64,000 bases of DNA from Neoasaia chiangmaiensis (GTDB lineage: Bacteria; Pseudomonadota; Alphaproteobacteria; Acetobacterales; Acetobacteraceae): positions 2,568,501 to 2,632,500 of the forward strand of contig NZ_CP014691.1 in assembly GCF_002005465.1 (NCBI RefSeq), given 5' to 3'. Position numbers and translations under genes: made by a program. Under the pieces are notes generated by a model. The model searched no databases and had not been told where the DNA came from. It saw only the letters and a program-made list of their open reading frames with translations. This document shows positions 43,897 to 51,933 of this stretch, in pieces (the first letter of the stretch is position 1; every line of letters starts with the position of its first letter).

Positions 43897-44973
43897 ATGC
43901 GTCAGGTGACGGTTATCGGGGCAGGCAAGATCGGCGCGACCATGGCGTCGTTCCTGCAGGGGAGCGGCAATTATCGCGTGACGCTGATGGACCGCGACGC
44001 TGCGGCTCTGGACCGTCTCGACCTGTCGCCGGAGATCGAGCGTGCGGTCGTGGATATCGGTCAGGGCCTGGCCGCCGATCGACTGGGCGGGCAGTTCGCC
44101 GTGCTGTCGGCCGCGCCGTTCCAGCTGACGCGCACGGTCGCCCGGGCCGCGGCCGAGGCCGGTGTGCATTACCTGGATCTGACGGAAGATGTGGCGTCCA
44201 CGCGCGATGTGCGGGCGCTGGCCGATGGTGCTCCGACGGCCTTCATCCCGCAATGCGGCCTGGCGCCGGGCTTCGTGTCGATCGCGGCGCACGATATTGC
44301 GCAGCGCTTCGACAGTCTCGACACGATCCGCCTGCGTGTCGGCGCGTTACCGCTCTTTCCGGCAAATGCGTTGGGCTACAACCTGACATGGAGCACGGAT
44401 GGGCTCATCAATGAATATATCGAGCCCTGCGAGGCGATCGTGGGCGGCAGGCGCGCCACGGTGCCCGCGATGGACGGTTACGAGACGCTGGGCGTGCATG
44501 GCGTGACGTATGAGGCGTTCAACACCTCCGGCGGTTTGGGGTCGCTGTGCGAGACCTATGACGGCAAGGTGCGCGAACTGAACTACCGCACCATGCGCTA
44601 TCCGGGTCATGCGGCGATCATGAAGGTGCTGCTCTCCGATCTGCGCCTGGCGGAGCGGCGGCATATCCTGCACGACATCTTCACCCATGCGCTGCCGACC
44701 ACGCCGCAGGACGTGGTCGTGATTTCGGTGATCGTCACGGGGCATCGCAACGGACGCTCGGAGCAGGAGACGCTGGCGCGCAGCATCCCGGCGCAGGAGT
44801 TCATGGGCGCGCATCGCACGGCGATCCAGCTCACGACCGCGGGTGCGATCTGCGCAACGCTCGATCTTCTGGGGGAAGGCAAGATTCCCAATCATGGCTT
44901 TGTCCGGCAGGAGGACATTTCACTGGAAGCGTTCCTGGCCAACCGCTTCGGGCGCGTTTATCGCGCGAACTAA
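43897..44973 (+). CDS. Saccharopine dehydrogenase-family oxidoreductase
   Basis: The ATG at 43897 follows CAGGAAGGACAGG and gives 358 residues. The Rossmann fold opens VTVIGAGKIGATMASFL with GxGxxG at 8-13. The C-terminal part carries LTEDVASTRDV and PQCGLAPGFVSIAAHDIA, as in saccharopine and lysine dehydrogenases. It may oxidise lysine or a related amino acid, which would fit control by the divergent Lrp regulator. Homospermidine synthase-type activity is a less likely alternative. Confidence 0.86.
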   Translation: MRQVTVIGAGKIGATMASFLQGSGNYRVTLMDRDAAALDRLDLSPEIERAVVDIGQGLAADRLGGQFAVLSAAPFQLTRTVARAAAEAGVHYLDLTEDVASTRDVRALADGAPTAFIPQCGLAPGFVSIAAHDIAQRFDSLDTIRLRVGALPLFPANALGYNLTWSTDGLINEYIEPCEAIVGGRRATVPAMDGYETLGVHGVTYEAFNTSGGLGSLCETYDGKVRELNYRTMRYPGHAAIMKVLLSDLRLAERRHILHDIFTHALPTTPQDVVVISVIVTGHRNGRSEQETLARSIPAQEFMGAHRTAIQLTTAGAICATLDLLGEGKIPNHGFVRQEDISLEAFLANRFGRVYRAN

Positions 44974-45016
44974 CGCCCGCGTCGCGCATTACTGAATTGT
45001 TCGATATTTTTCGAAG

Positions 45017-45039
45017 CGGGGCCATGGTCAGTGGCCCCG
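45017..45039 (+). terminator. Hairpin between saccharopine-like and hydroxyacid dehydrogenases
   Basis: A perfect 8-bp GC-rich stem (45017-45024 with 45032-45039) with a 7-base loop lies 43 bp after the saccharopine-like stop. Only a short TT follows, so it may terminate weakly or act as an mRNA stabiliser between the two genes. Confidence 0.45.
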
Positions 45040-45060
45040 TTGCAATTCGGGAGAGCGCTC

Positions 45061-45945
45061 GTGAAAATCGGTTTTGTCGGTCTTGGCGCCATGGGCGAGG
45101 CGATGGCCATGTGCCTTCTGAAGGCGGGTCACGAACTGGCTGTCTACAACCGATCGCCGCAGAAGGCGGACAGGCTCGTCGAAGAAGGTGCGCAACGGGC
45201 AGACAGCCCTTCGGAGGCAGCGCGTGGACGCGATATCGTGTTCTCCATGCTGCTGGACGACGATGCGGTTGCGTCGTCGACCTTCGACGAGAACGGTATT
45301 ATGGACGGTCTGTCGAAAGACGCCGTTCATGTCGGCTGTTCCACGATATCGCATGCCTTGGCGATCCGTCTGCGTGACGAGCACGCCGCGCGCGGACAGA
45401 CCTATGCGAGTGCGACCGTGCTCGGCCGTCCACCGGCGGCGCAGGCGGGCGAACTCTTCGTCATTCTGGCCGGGGCCGCGGCGGCACGGGAGAAGGTGCG
45501 ACCTGCGCTCGACGCTTTCAGTCAGCGCATTTTCGAGGTTGGCAGCGATCCGGCCCATGCGAATATCGTCAAGCTTTCGCTGAATTTCATGATCTTTTCG
45601 ACCATTCAGCAGATGGCGGAGGTCTTCTCGATCAACGAGAAGGCCGGTATCGAACCGAAAGCGATATTCGAGATTCTGACCAATAGTTTCTACACGGCGC
45701 CGGTGCACAGGAACTACGGGAAGATCATGGTGGAAAAGGACTATGACAAGCCCGGTGCGCCCATGTCGCTCGGTCTGAAGGATGCCGAGCTGTTTCTGGC
45801 GGCTGGCGGCGATCTGCGCGTACCATTGCCGACGGCCTCGCTCATCCGGGATCGTTTTCTCACGGCCCTGGCCGCGGGCGATGACCGACGTGACTTTTCG
45901 GCCCTGTTCGAATATGCGCGGCGCGACGCCGGGTTGACGGACTGA
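45061..45945 (+). CDS. 3-hydroxyisobutyrate dehydrogenase-family NAD(P)-dependent oxidoreductase
   Basis: A GTG at 45061 preceded by GGGAGAG gives 294 residues. The cofactor loop GLGAMG is at residues 7-12, followed by NRSPQKADRL. The catalytic Lys lies in NIVKLSLNFM, and STISHALAIRL aligns with the substrate-binding STxSP motif. Enzymes of this family reduce small semialdehydes or beta-hydroxyacids. It lies 87 bp after the saccharopine-like gene with a hairpin between, and 15 bp before the convergent beta-lactamase stop. Confidence 0.9.
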   Translation: MKIGFVGLGAMGEAMAMCLLKAGHELAVYNRSPQKADRLVEEGAQRADSPSEAARGRDIVFSMLLDDDAVASSTFDENGIMDGLSKDAVHVGCSTISHALAIRLRDEHAARGQTYASATVLGRPPAAQAGELFVILAGAAAAREKVRPALDAFSQRIFEVGSDPAHANIVKLSLNFMIFSTIQQMAEVFSINEKAGIEPKAIFEILTNSFYTAPVHRNYGKIMVEKDYDKPGAPMSLGLKDAELFLAAGGDLRVPLPTASLIRDRFLTALAAGDDRRDFSALFEYARRDAGLTD

Positions 45946-45960
45946 TCGGGAGCGGCGCTG

Positions 45961-46818
45961 TCAGCCCTGCGCCCAGTGGGCGATGGCAACGGCAACCTCG
46001 CGCAGGACGGCTTCCTGCGCCGCCGTCGTCATGCCGGGCGCGTCATAATAGACGGTGGCCATGATGGTGCGACCGTCCGGCAGATGGGCGAAGGCGCAGT
46101 CGTTGCAAAATCCGTCTCCGGTGCCGGTGCGGTCGCCGACTGTCCAGTCGGGCGGGAAGCCGGCGCGAAGGCGGCGTGCGCCGACCTGGTTGCCCTGCAT
46201 CCAGTCCGCCAGCTGAATGCGGGACGACGGTTGCAGGGTCGGACCCCAGAGAAGGGTCTCCAGCGTATGGGTCATAGCGTGCGGCGTGGTCGTGTCCTTG
46301 TCGCCGTCACGGTGTCCGGATTCCGTTTCGTAACGGTCGAAACGCGTTGTGCTGTCGCGGACGCGTCGGACGAAATCCGTCAGTGCAGGCGGTCCGCCGC
46401 AATGCGCGAGGAGAATATTGGCGGCGGCATTGTCGCTGAAAGCCATGATGGCATGGCACAACGCGCCGATCGGGAGCGCGCCTTCCCTGAGATGCGCCGT
46501 CGTGACGGGCGAGGCCGGACGCAGGTCGGCGGCGCGATAGGGCAGCATGGCGGCGAGCGTGTCCTGCCCATGGTCCACCCGGTCGAGCACCATGGCGGCC
46601 AGTATGGCCTTGAAGGTGCTGCACAGCATGAAACGTTCGTCGGCACGCTGGGCGATATGTCGACCGGATGCGAGGTCGCGCACATAAACGCCAAGCCGCC
46701 CGCCATGTCGGCGCTCGATCGTCGCCATGGGCGTGCGTTCCTCAGCCTGCGCCAGCGAGGGAATCGGCAGGCAGGACATGCCGCCGAGGAGAAAATGACG
46801 ACGATCGATGACGGGCAT
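45961..46818 (-). CDS. bla: Class A beta-lactamase homologue with Tat signal
   Basis: From the ATG at 46818 the precursor has 285 residues. DRRHFLLGG (Arg6-Arg7) is a twin-arginine signal. The active-site serine is Ser67 in STFK with Lys70, the SDN loop is 128-130, and Glu164 in the omega loop corresponds to Ambler Glu166. Two deviations stand out: Gly168 replaces the usual Asn170, and RTG (220-222) replaces KTG. Both occur separately in natural class A enzymes, so activity is plausible. Penicillin hydrolysis is likely, the spectrum uncertain. It is divergent from a UvrA paralogue, with a 128-bp gap. Confidence 0.85.
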   Translation of the reverse strand: MPVIDRRHFLLGGMSCLPIPSLAQAEERTPMATIERRHGGRLGVYVRDLASGRHIAQRADERFMLCSTFKAILAAMVLDRVDHGQDTLAAMLPYRAADLRPASPVTTAHLREGALPIGALCHAIMAFSDNAAANILLAHCGGPPALTDFVRRVRDSTTRFDRYETESGHRDGDKDTTTPHAMTHTLETLLWGPTLQPSSRIQLADWMQGNQVGARRLRAGFPPDWTVGDRTGTGDGFCNDCAFAHLPDGRTIMATVYYDAPGMTTAAQEAVLREVAVAIAHWAQG

Positions 46819-46946
46819 GGATGCGGTTCGACTTGCCGGAAGTTGAGGCGTCACGCTGGCATGCCTGCCGCTGAACGGCAATATGACGGGATCGCATGAC
46901 ACGCCTGTAACGCACCCGATCGAAAGATCGCGCGTATATCCGTGTC

Positions 46947-49445
46947 ATGAACGCATCGACCGATACCCAGGGCATGATCCGTGTGCGTGGCGCACGGGAG
47001 CATAATCTCAAGAACATCGACGTCGCCCTGCCGCGCGATCGTTTTGTGGTCGTCACGGGGGTCTCGGGTTCCGGCAAGTCGTCGCTGGCATTCGGCACGC
47101 TCTATGCCGAGGCGCAGCGGCGTTATCTCGAATCCGTGTCGCCCTATGCCCGGCGCCTGTTCCATCAGATGCCGGCGCCCAAGGTGGATGCCATCGACGG
47201 ATTGCCGCCCGCCGTCGCCTTGCAACAGCAACGGGGTGGCGGTAGCGGGCGTTCGTCGGTCGGCAGTCTGACGACACTCTCGAACCTGCTGCGCATGTTG
47301 TATTCGCGAGCCGGGACTTATCCGGCGGATGTCGGACATCTGGAGGCGGAATCCTTCTCGCCTAATACGCCGATGGGTGCCTGTCCGCGCTGTCATGGCA
47401 TGGGGCGCGTCTATGATGTGACGGAAAAGACGCTGGTGCCCGATGACAGTCTGACGATCCGGCAGCGGGCGGTCGCGGCCTGGCCGACGGCATGGCAGGG
47501 GCAGAATTTTCGCGACATCCTGATTACGCGCGGCGTGGATGTGGACGTGCCCTGGCGTGACCTGCCGAAAGCGACACGGGACTGGATTCTTTTCACGGAT
47601 GAAACGCCCACCGAGCCGGTCTATCCGGGCCGGAATCATGCGGAGGTCGTGGCTGCGATCAAGCGCGGCGATACGCCGGATTACAACGGCACGTTCAGCG
47701 GTGCCCGGCGCTATATCCTGCACACGTTCGGCCAGTCGCAGAGTGCCAGGATGCGTGCGCGGGCAGCGTCCTTCATGGTGAGCGGGCCATGCCCGGTCTG
47801 TCACGGGCAGCGCCTGAACCCGGATGCGCTGAAAGTCACGATCGACGGGCGGAACATCGCGGAACTGGCGGCCTTGCCGCTGGCGCGCATCGTCGAGGTG
47901 CTGCGCGATGCCGCCGAGACGCGGCAGGGCAAGGATGCGACCAGTGTCGCGGCGCGCGGCATGATCGAGGCGGCGATCGAACGGATCGGGACGTTGCTGG
48001 ACCTTGGGCTTGGTTATCTGCAACTGGATCGCGGCGTGCAGACGTTGTCGCCGGGGGAATATCAGCGCCTGCGGCTCGGAACCCAGATCCGTTCCAACCT
48101 GTTCGGCGTGGTGTACGTGCTGGATGAGCCCAGTTCTGGCCTGCATCCCGCCGATACGCAGGCGCTGCTGCGCGCGCTGGACGGGCTGTTGCAGGCCGGC
48201 AATTCGCTGATCGTGGTCGAGCATAATCCCGATGTCATCCGCCGGGCGCAGTGGCTGGTGGATGTCGGGCCGGATGCGGGCGAGCGCGGCGGGCGCATCG
48301 TCTATAGCGGCATGCCGGATGGACTGCGCGATATCGCTGGATCGCGCACGCGGCCTTATCTTTTCGAGCCGCCGAAAAAGCGGAAAGGGCCGCCGCGCGC
48401 TCCGACAGGCTGGCTGAAGCTGGCACGGTTGACGTGGAACAACCTGCAGGACCTGTCGCTCGCGGTGCCGTTGGGTGTCATGACGGCGGTGACGGGCGTG
48501 TCCGGCTCCGGCAAATCGAGCCTTGTCGGACAGGCGCTGGTGAGCGTGGTGGCCTCGGCACTCGGGCAGAAGGTCGAGATCGAGACCGACACAGCCGAGG
48601 ATGACGTGTTGCCGCCGCTGGAAACCGGTGCGCCGCAGGGACGCGTGATCGAGGGGCTGAAATCGGTGCGGCGGCTGGTGACGATCGACCAGAAGCCGAT
48701 TGGGCGGACGCCGCGTTCCAATCTGGCGACCTATAGCGGCCTCTTCGATACGATACGGCAGCGCTTCGCCGAAACGCCTGCCGCGCGGCAGCGTCGTTTC
48801 GATGCCGGCTGGTTCTCGTTCAACGTGGCGAAAGGGCGTTGTCCGAAATGCGAAGGCGTCGGCTCGGTCATGGTGGAGCTGCTGTTCCTGCCCAGCGTTT
48901 TCGCGCCTTGTCCCGAATGCCATGGCACGCGCTACAAGCCGGAGGTGTTGGCGGTTACGCTACGCGACCGATCGATTGCCGACGTGTTGGGCATGAGCGT
49001 GGATGAAGCCCGTGATTTCTTCCGCGATGATCCTGGTCTGGCGCGTGGCTTCGAGACGTTGCGGCAGGGCGGGCTGGGCTACCTGCGGCTGGGGCAGCCG
49101 GCAACGGAGCTGTCCGGTGGCGAGGCGCAGCGTATCAAGCTGGCGACGGAACTGCAGAAGCAGCGCCACGGCCACACGCTGTATGTCCTGGATGAGCCGA
49201 CGACCGGTCTGCATCCCGCCGATGTGGATTTGCTGACGGCCCAGTTGCGAACGCTGGTCGAGCAGGGAAACAGCGTGGTGCTGGCGGAACACGACATGCG
49301 CGTGGCGGCGCAGTGCGACTGGCTGATCGATATGGGGCCGGGGGCGGGGGAGCAGGGCGGGCGGATCGTCGCGGCCGGTGTGCCCGCGGACGTTGCGCGT
49401 TCGGGCGAGAGCCGTACGGCACCATTTCTGGCGCCCTACCTCTAG
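46947..49445 (+). CDS. UvrA-like ABC ATPase, short paralogue (UvrA2/DrrC type)
   Basis: The 832-residue protein has both UvrA ATPase halves: Walker A GVSGSGKSS twice, the signature SPGEYQRLRLG and then LSGGEAQRIKLA, and zinc ligands CPRCHGMG, CPVCHGQR and CPKCEG with CPECHGTR. Canonical UvrA is about 940-970 residues; the missing part is the UvrB-binding region, which UvrA2 proteins lack. Relatives in antibiotic producers give drug tolerance. It probably binds damaged or drug-bound DNA without recruiting UvrB. It is divergent from the class A beta-lactamase. Confidence 0.88.
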   Translation: MNASTDTQGMIRVRGAREHNLKNIDVALPRDRFVVVTGVSGSGKSSLAFGTLYAEAQRRYLESVSPYARRLFHQMPAPKVDAIDGLPPAVALQQQRGGGSGRSSVGSLTTLSNLLRMLYSRAGTYPADVGHLEAESFSPNTPMGACPRCHGMGRVYDVTEKTLVPDDSLTIRQRAVAAWPTAWQGQNFRDILITRGVDVDVPWRDLPKATRDWILFTDETPTEPVYPGRNHAEVVAAIKRGDTPDYNGTFSGARRYILHTFGQSQSARMRARAASFMVSGPCPVCHGQRLNPDALKVTIDGRNIAELAALPLARIVEVLRDAAETRQGKDATSVAARGMIEAAIERIGTLLDLGLGYLQLDRGVQTLSPGEYQRLRLGTQIRSNLFGVVYVLDEPSSGLHPADTQALLRALDGLLQAGNSLIVVEHNPDVIRRAQWLVDVGPDAGERGGRIVYSGMPDGLRDIAGSRTRPYLFEPPKKRKGPPRAPTGWLKLARLTWNNLQDLSLAVPLGVMTAVTGVSGSGKSSLVGQALVSVVASALGQKVEIETDTAEDDVLPPLETGAPQGRVIEGLKSVRRLVTIDQKPIGRTPRSNLATYSGLFDTIRQRFAETPAARQRRFDAGWFSFNVAKGRCPKCEGVGSVMVELLFLPSVFAPCPECHGTRYKPEVLAVTLRDRSIADVLGMSVDEARDFFRDDPGLARGFETLRQGGLGYLRLGQPATELSGGEAQRIKLATELQKQRHGHTLYVLDEPTTGLHPADVDLLTAQLRTLVEQGNSVVLAEHDMRVAAQCDWLIDMGPGAGEQGGRIVAAGVPADVARSGESRTAPFLAPYL

Positions 49446-49451
49446 CCGGCG

Positions 49452-50117
49452 ATGCGACTGGTTGGGCCTCTGTTGCTCTTGTTGCTTGCGGTCGCGGTGG
49501 CAGGCCACCGGTTCTGGTTATCGCCCGCCTGGGACCCGACGCAGCCCTTCGATTTCCGTGCTCGTCCGACGCCGGTCACGCGCCTGAAGATCATGTTGCT
49601 GAACCGTGACGAGGCCTTGTGCCGTGCGGCCCTGACGACAGCGCCGCTGGCACTGCATCCGGCGCCTGTCAGCGGTGCTTGCCCCGTGCCGGACGCCGTG
49701 CGCGTCACGAATGGCGTCGTGCCGACGCGGCCGGGGAGTTTTCTGGCATCCTGCCGTTTGGCGGTGGACTGGGCGCTGTTCGAGCGTGATGTCGTGGTGC
49801 CGGAAACACGTGCGTTCTATGGTGCGGCCCCGCAGGCCGTGACGCATGTCGGCAGTTACGATTGCCGCGACGTGCGTGACAGGCCCGGTCGTCTCAGTGC
49901 CCATGCGCGGGCGGATGCCATCGATGTATCGGGCATTGTCCTGGCAAACGGGCGCAATATTCTGGTCTCGGCATGGCATGGGCCGGATAGTGCGTTCCTG
50001 CATCGTTTGCGCGATGGGGCATGCCGCTTCTTCGGCATTGTGTTGTCACCTGATTACAATGCGCTTCATGCAGCACATCTGCATCTGGAAGCTTCCGGCT
50101 GGGGCATGTGCCGCTGA
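49452..50117 (+). CDS. Extensin-like C-terminal family protein
   Basis: The 221-residue protein has a single hydrophobic N-terminal segment (residues 2-18). Its C-terminal half fits the extensin-like C family: SCRLAVDWALFERDVVVPE, SYDCRDVRDRPGRLSAHARADAIDV, and a final GWGMCR. The SAHA-x-A-D motif is reminiscent of the HxxGxAxD pattern of VanY-type peptidases. Cysteine pairs suggest periplasmic folding. Its start is 6 bp after the UvrA paralogue stop, so the two are likely translated from one transcript. Confidence 0.82.
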   Translation: MRLVGPLLLLLLAVAVAGHRFWLSPAWDPTQPFDFRARPTPVTRLKIMLLNRDEALCRAALTTAPLALHPAPVSGACPVPDAVRVTNGVVPTRPGSFLASCRLAVDWALFERDVVVPETRAFYGAAPQAVTHVGSYDCRDVRDRPGRLSAHARADAIDVSGIVLANGRNILVSAWHGPDSAFLHRLRDGACRFFGIVLSPDYNALHAAHLHLEASGWGMCR

Positions 50118-50186
50118 TGCCGCCGGAAAGTGAGCAGGACGCGGACGCCCATGGCGACAAGGCCTGCGAAAACAGGTTGGAAAACA

Positions 50187-50210
50187 GAAAACCCGGCCTT
50201 TCGGCCGGGT
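50187..50210 (-). terminator. Rho-independent terminator of glnA
   Basis: The 8-bp stem ACCCGGCC/GGCCGGGT (50191-50198 with 50203-50210) has a 4-base loop. Read on the minus strand it is followed by TTTCTGTTTTCC, giving a T-rich tail. It lies 10 bp past the glnA stop. Confidence 0.88.
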
Positions 50211-50220
50211 TCTGCAAGGA

Positions 50221-51759
50221 TCAGACGGAGTAATACATTTCGAATTCCGCCGGATGCGGCGTGTGTTCGAACTTGTAGACTTCCTTCCACTTGATCTCGA
50301 TGTAGCTTTCGATCTGGTCCTTGGTGAAGACGCCGCCTTCAAGCAGGAAAGCATGATCGGCTTCCAGCGCCTGAAGCGCTTCGCGGAGCGAACCGCAGAC
50401 GGTCGGGATCTGCGCCAGTTCGTCTTTCGGCAACTCATACAGATCCTTGTCCATGGCGTCGCCCGGGTGGATCTTGTTGCGGATGCCGTCCAGTCCGGCC
50501 ATCAGCATTGCGGAGAATGCCAGATAGGGGTTGGCGGTCGGGTCCGGGAAGCGGACTTCCACGCGCTTGGCCTTCGGGCTGTTCGCATAAGGGATGCGAC
50601 AGGACGCGGAGCGGTTGGCGGCCGAGTAAGCCAGCAGGACCGGCGCTTCGAAACCCGGGATCAGGCGCTTGTAGGAGTTGGTCGACGGGTTGGTGAAGGC
50701 GTTCAGCGCCTTGGCATGTTTGATGATGCCGCCGATGTAGAACAGCGCCTCTTCCGACAGGCCCGCGTATCTGTCACCAGCGAAGGCCGGCTTGCCGTCG
50801 CGCCAGATCGACTGATGGACATGCATGCCCGAGCCATTGTCGCCCGCGATGGGCTTCGGCATGAACGTGGCCGTCTTGCCATAGGAATGGGCGACGTTAT
50901 GCACGCAGTATTTGTAGATCTGCATGAAGTCGGCCGATTTCACCAGCGTGGCGAACTTGGTGCCGAGTTCGTGCTGCGACTGCGCCACTTCGTGATGGTG
51001 CTTCTCGATCGGCAGGCCCATTTCGCCCATCGTCGAAAGCATCTCGGCGCGCAGGTCGCCTTCGCTGTCGACCGGGGCGACCGGGAAGTAGCCGCCCTTG
51101 ACGGTCGGGCGATGGCCCATGTTGCCTTCCGGATAGTCGAGCAGGGACGCGCCGGGGCCTTCGATGCTGTCGAGCTGATAGATGCCGAAGTTCGGGCCGG
51201 TACCGAACTTGACATTATCGAACACGAAAAATTCCGCTTCCGGGCCGAAGAATGCCGTGTCGCCAAAACCGGCGTTCTTCAGATAAGCCTCGGCCAGCTT
51301 GGCGGTCGAGCGCGGATCGCGGTTGTAGTAGCCGCCCGTGCGCGGATCGATGATGTCGCAGACGAGGATGAGCTGCGGCTTGGCCGAGAACGGGTCCATG
51401 ACCGCCGTGGCCGGGTCCGGCAGCAGTACCATGTCGGACTCGTTGATGGCCTTCCATCCCTGGATGGAGGAGCCGTCGAACATGAAGCCTTCCGTGAAGG
51501 TATCGTCCTCGATGGTCGTGACCCACTGCGTCGTGTGGTGCCACTTGCCCTTGGGATCGGTGAAGCGCAGGTCGACCAGTTCGACGGCGTGTTCCTGGAT
51601 CAGTTCGAAAACGCGCGCGACGGCAGCGGCATCCGGCGTGCCGGGGCGCGAGGCGTCGATCGTCTCGACGACCTTGGCGGTTTTCGCGCGCGAGGGGGTT
51701 TTGGCCGTTGCTTTCGGGGCTTTCGCCGGAGTTTTGGGGGCCGGAGCTTTTCTCGCCAT
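50221..51759 (-). CDS. glnA: Type I glutamine synthetase with basic N-terminal extension
   Basis: The catalytic part (from about residue 45) matches GSI-beta enzymes: [35 protein letters not shown] with metal ligands, [25 protein letters not shown] and [10 protein letters not shown], which carries the adenylylation Tyr. Total length is 512, against about 469-475 normally. The excess is an Ala/Lys/Pro-rich N-terminus ([20 protein letters not shown]), like the tails of histone H1-like proteins. The enzyme makes glutamine from glutamate and ammonia. No glnB gene precedes it. Confidence 0.96.
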   Translation of the reverse strand: MARKAPAPKTPAKAPKATAKTPSRAKTAKVVETIDASRPGTPDAAAVARVFELIQEHAVELVDLRFTDPKGKWHHTTQWVTTIEDDTFTEGFMFDGSSIQGWKAINESDMVLLPDPATAVMDPFSAKPQLILVCDIIDPRTGGYYNRDPRSTAKLAEAYLKNAGFGDTAFFGPEAEFFVFDNVKFGTGPNFGIYQLDSIEGPGASLLDYPEGNMGHRPTVKGGYFPVAPVDSEGDLRAEMLSTMGEMGLPIEKHHHEVAQSQHELGTKFATLVKSADFMQIYKYCVHNVAHSYGKTATFMPKPIAGDNGSGMHVHQSIWRDGKPAFAGDRYAGLSEEALFYIGGIIKHAKALNAFTNPSTNSYKRLIPGFEAPVLLAYSAANRSASCRIPYANSPKAKRVEVRFPDPTANPYLAFSAMLMAGLDGIRNKIHPGDAMDKDLYELPKDELAQIPTVCGSLREALQALEADHAFLLEGGVFTKDQIESYIEIKWKEVYKFEHTPHPAEFEMYYSV

Positions 51760-51802
51760 CTGGGGACTACCTGTTCTGCCTGTAACCTGAGTTCGCCTAA
51801 CC

Positions 51803-51824
51803 GCAGCCGTATTTAATCGGCTGC
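51803..51824. promoter_or_regulatory. Palindromic hairpin in the glnA leader
   Basis: GCAGCCG at 51803-51809 faces CGGCTGC at 51818-51824 with an AT-rich 8-base centre, 44 bp upstream of the glnA start. It could be a protein-binding site or an mRNA hairpin. It does not match the NtrC consensus. Confidence 0.4.
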
Positions 51825-51879
51825 AAAACGATTAAGGGAGGACGGAAGCGTTGTCGAGTGCGTGATGCTTCATAAAAGA

Positions 51880-51905
51880 AAACCCCGCCGTGATGGGCGG
51901 GGTTT
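51880..51905 (-). terminator. Rho-independent terminator of the second TonB receptor
   Basis: A stem of 10 pairs (51880-51889 with 51896-51905) carries AAACCCCGCC-type arms. On the minus strand, where the TonB receptor ends at 51934, it is followed by TTCTTTTATG. Confidence 0.85.
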
Positions 51906-51933
51906 CCGGTGCGCGGTCTCCTGAGTGTAGTGA

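Noticed and set aside
46851-48923. 690-codon minus-strand frame opposite the UvrA paralogue
   Set aside because: Full overlap with the conserved ATPase and Arg/His-rich, motif-free translation.
50254-51816. 520-codon plus-strand frame opposite glnA
   Set aside because: Antisense shadow of glutamine synthetase; no start signal or domain.
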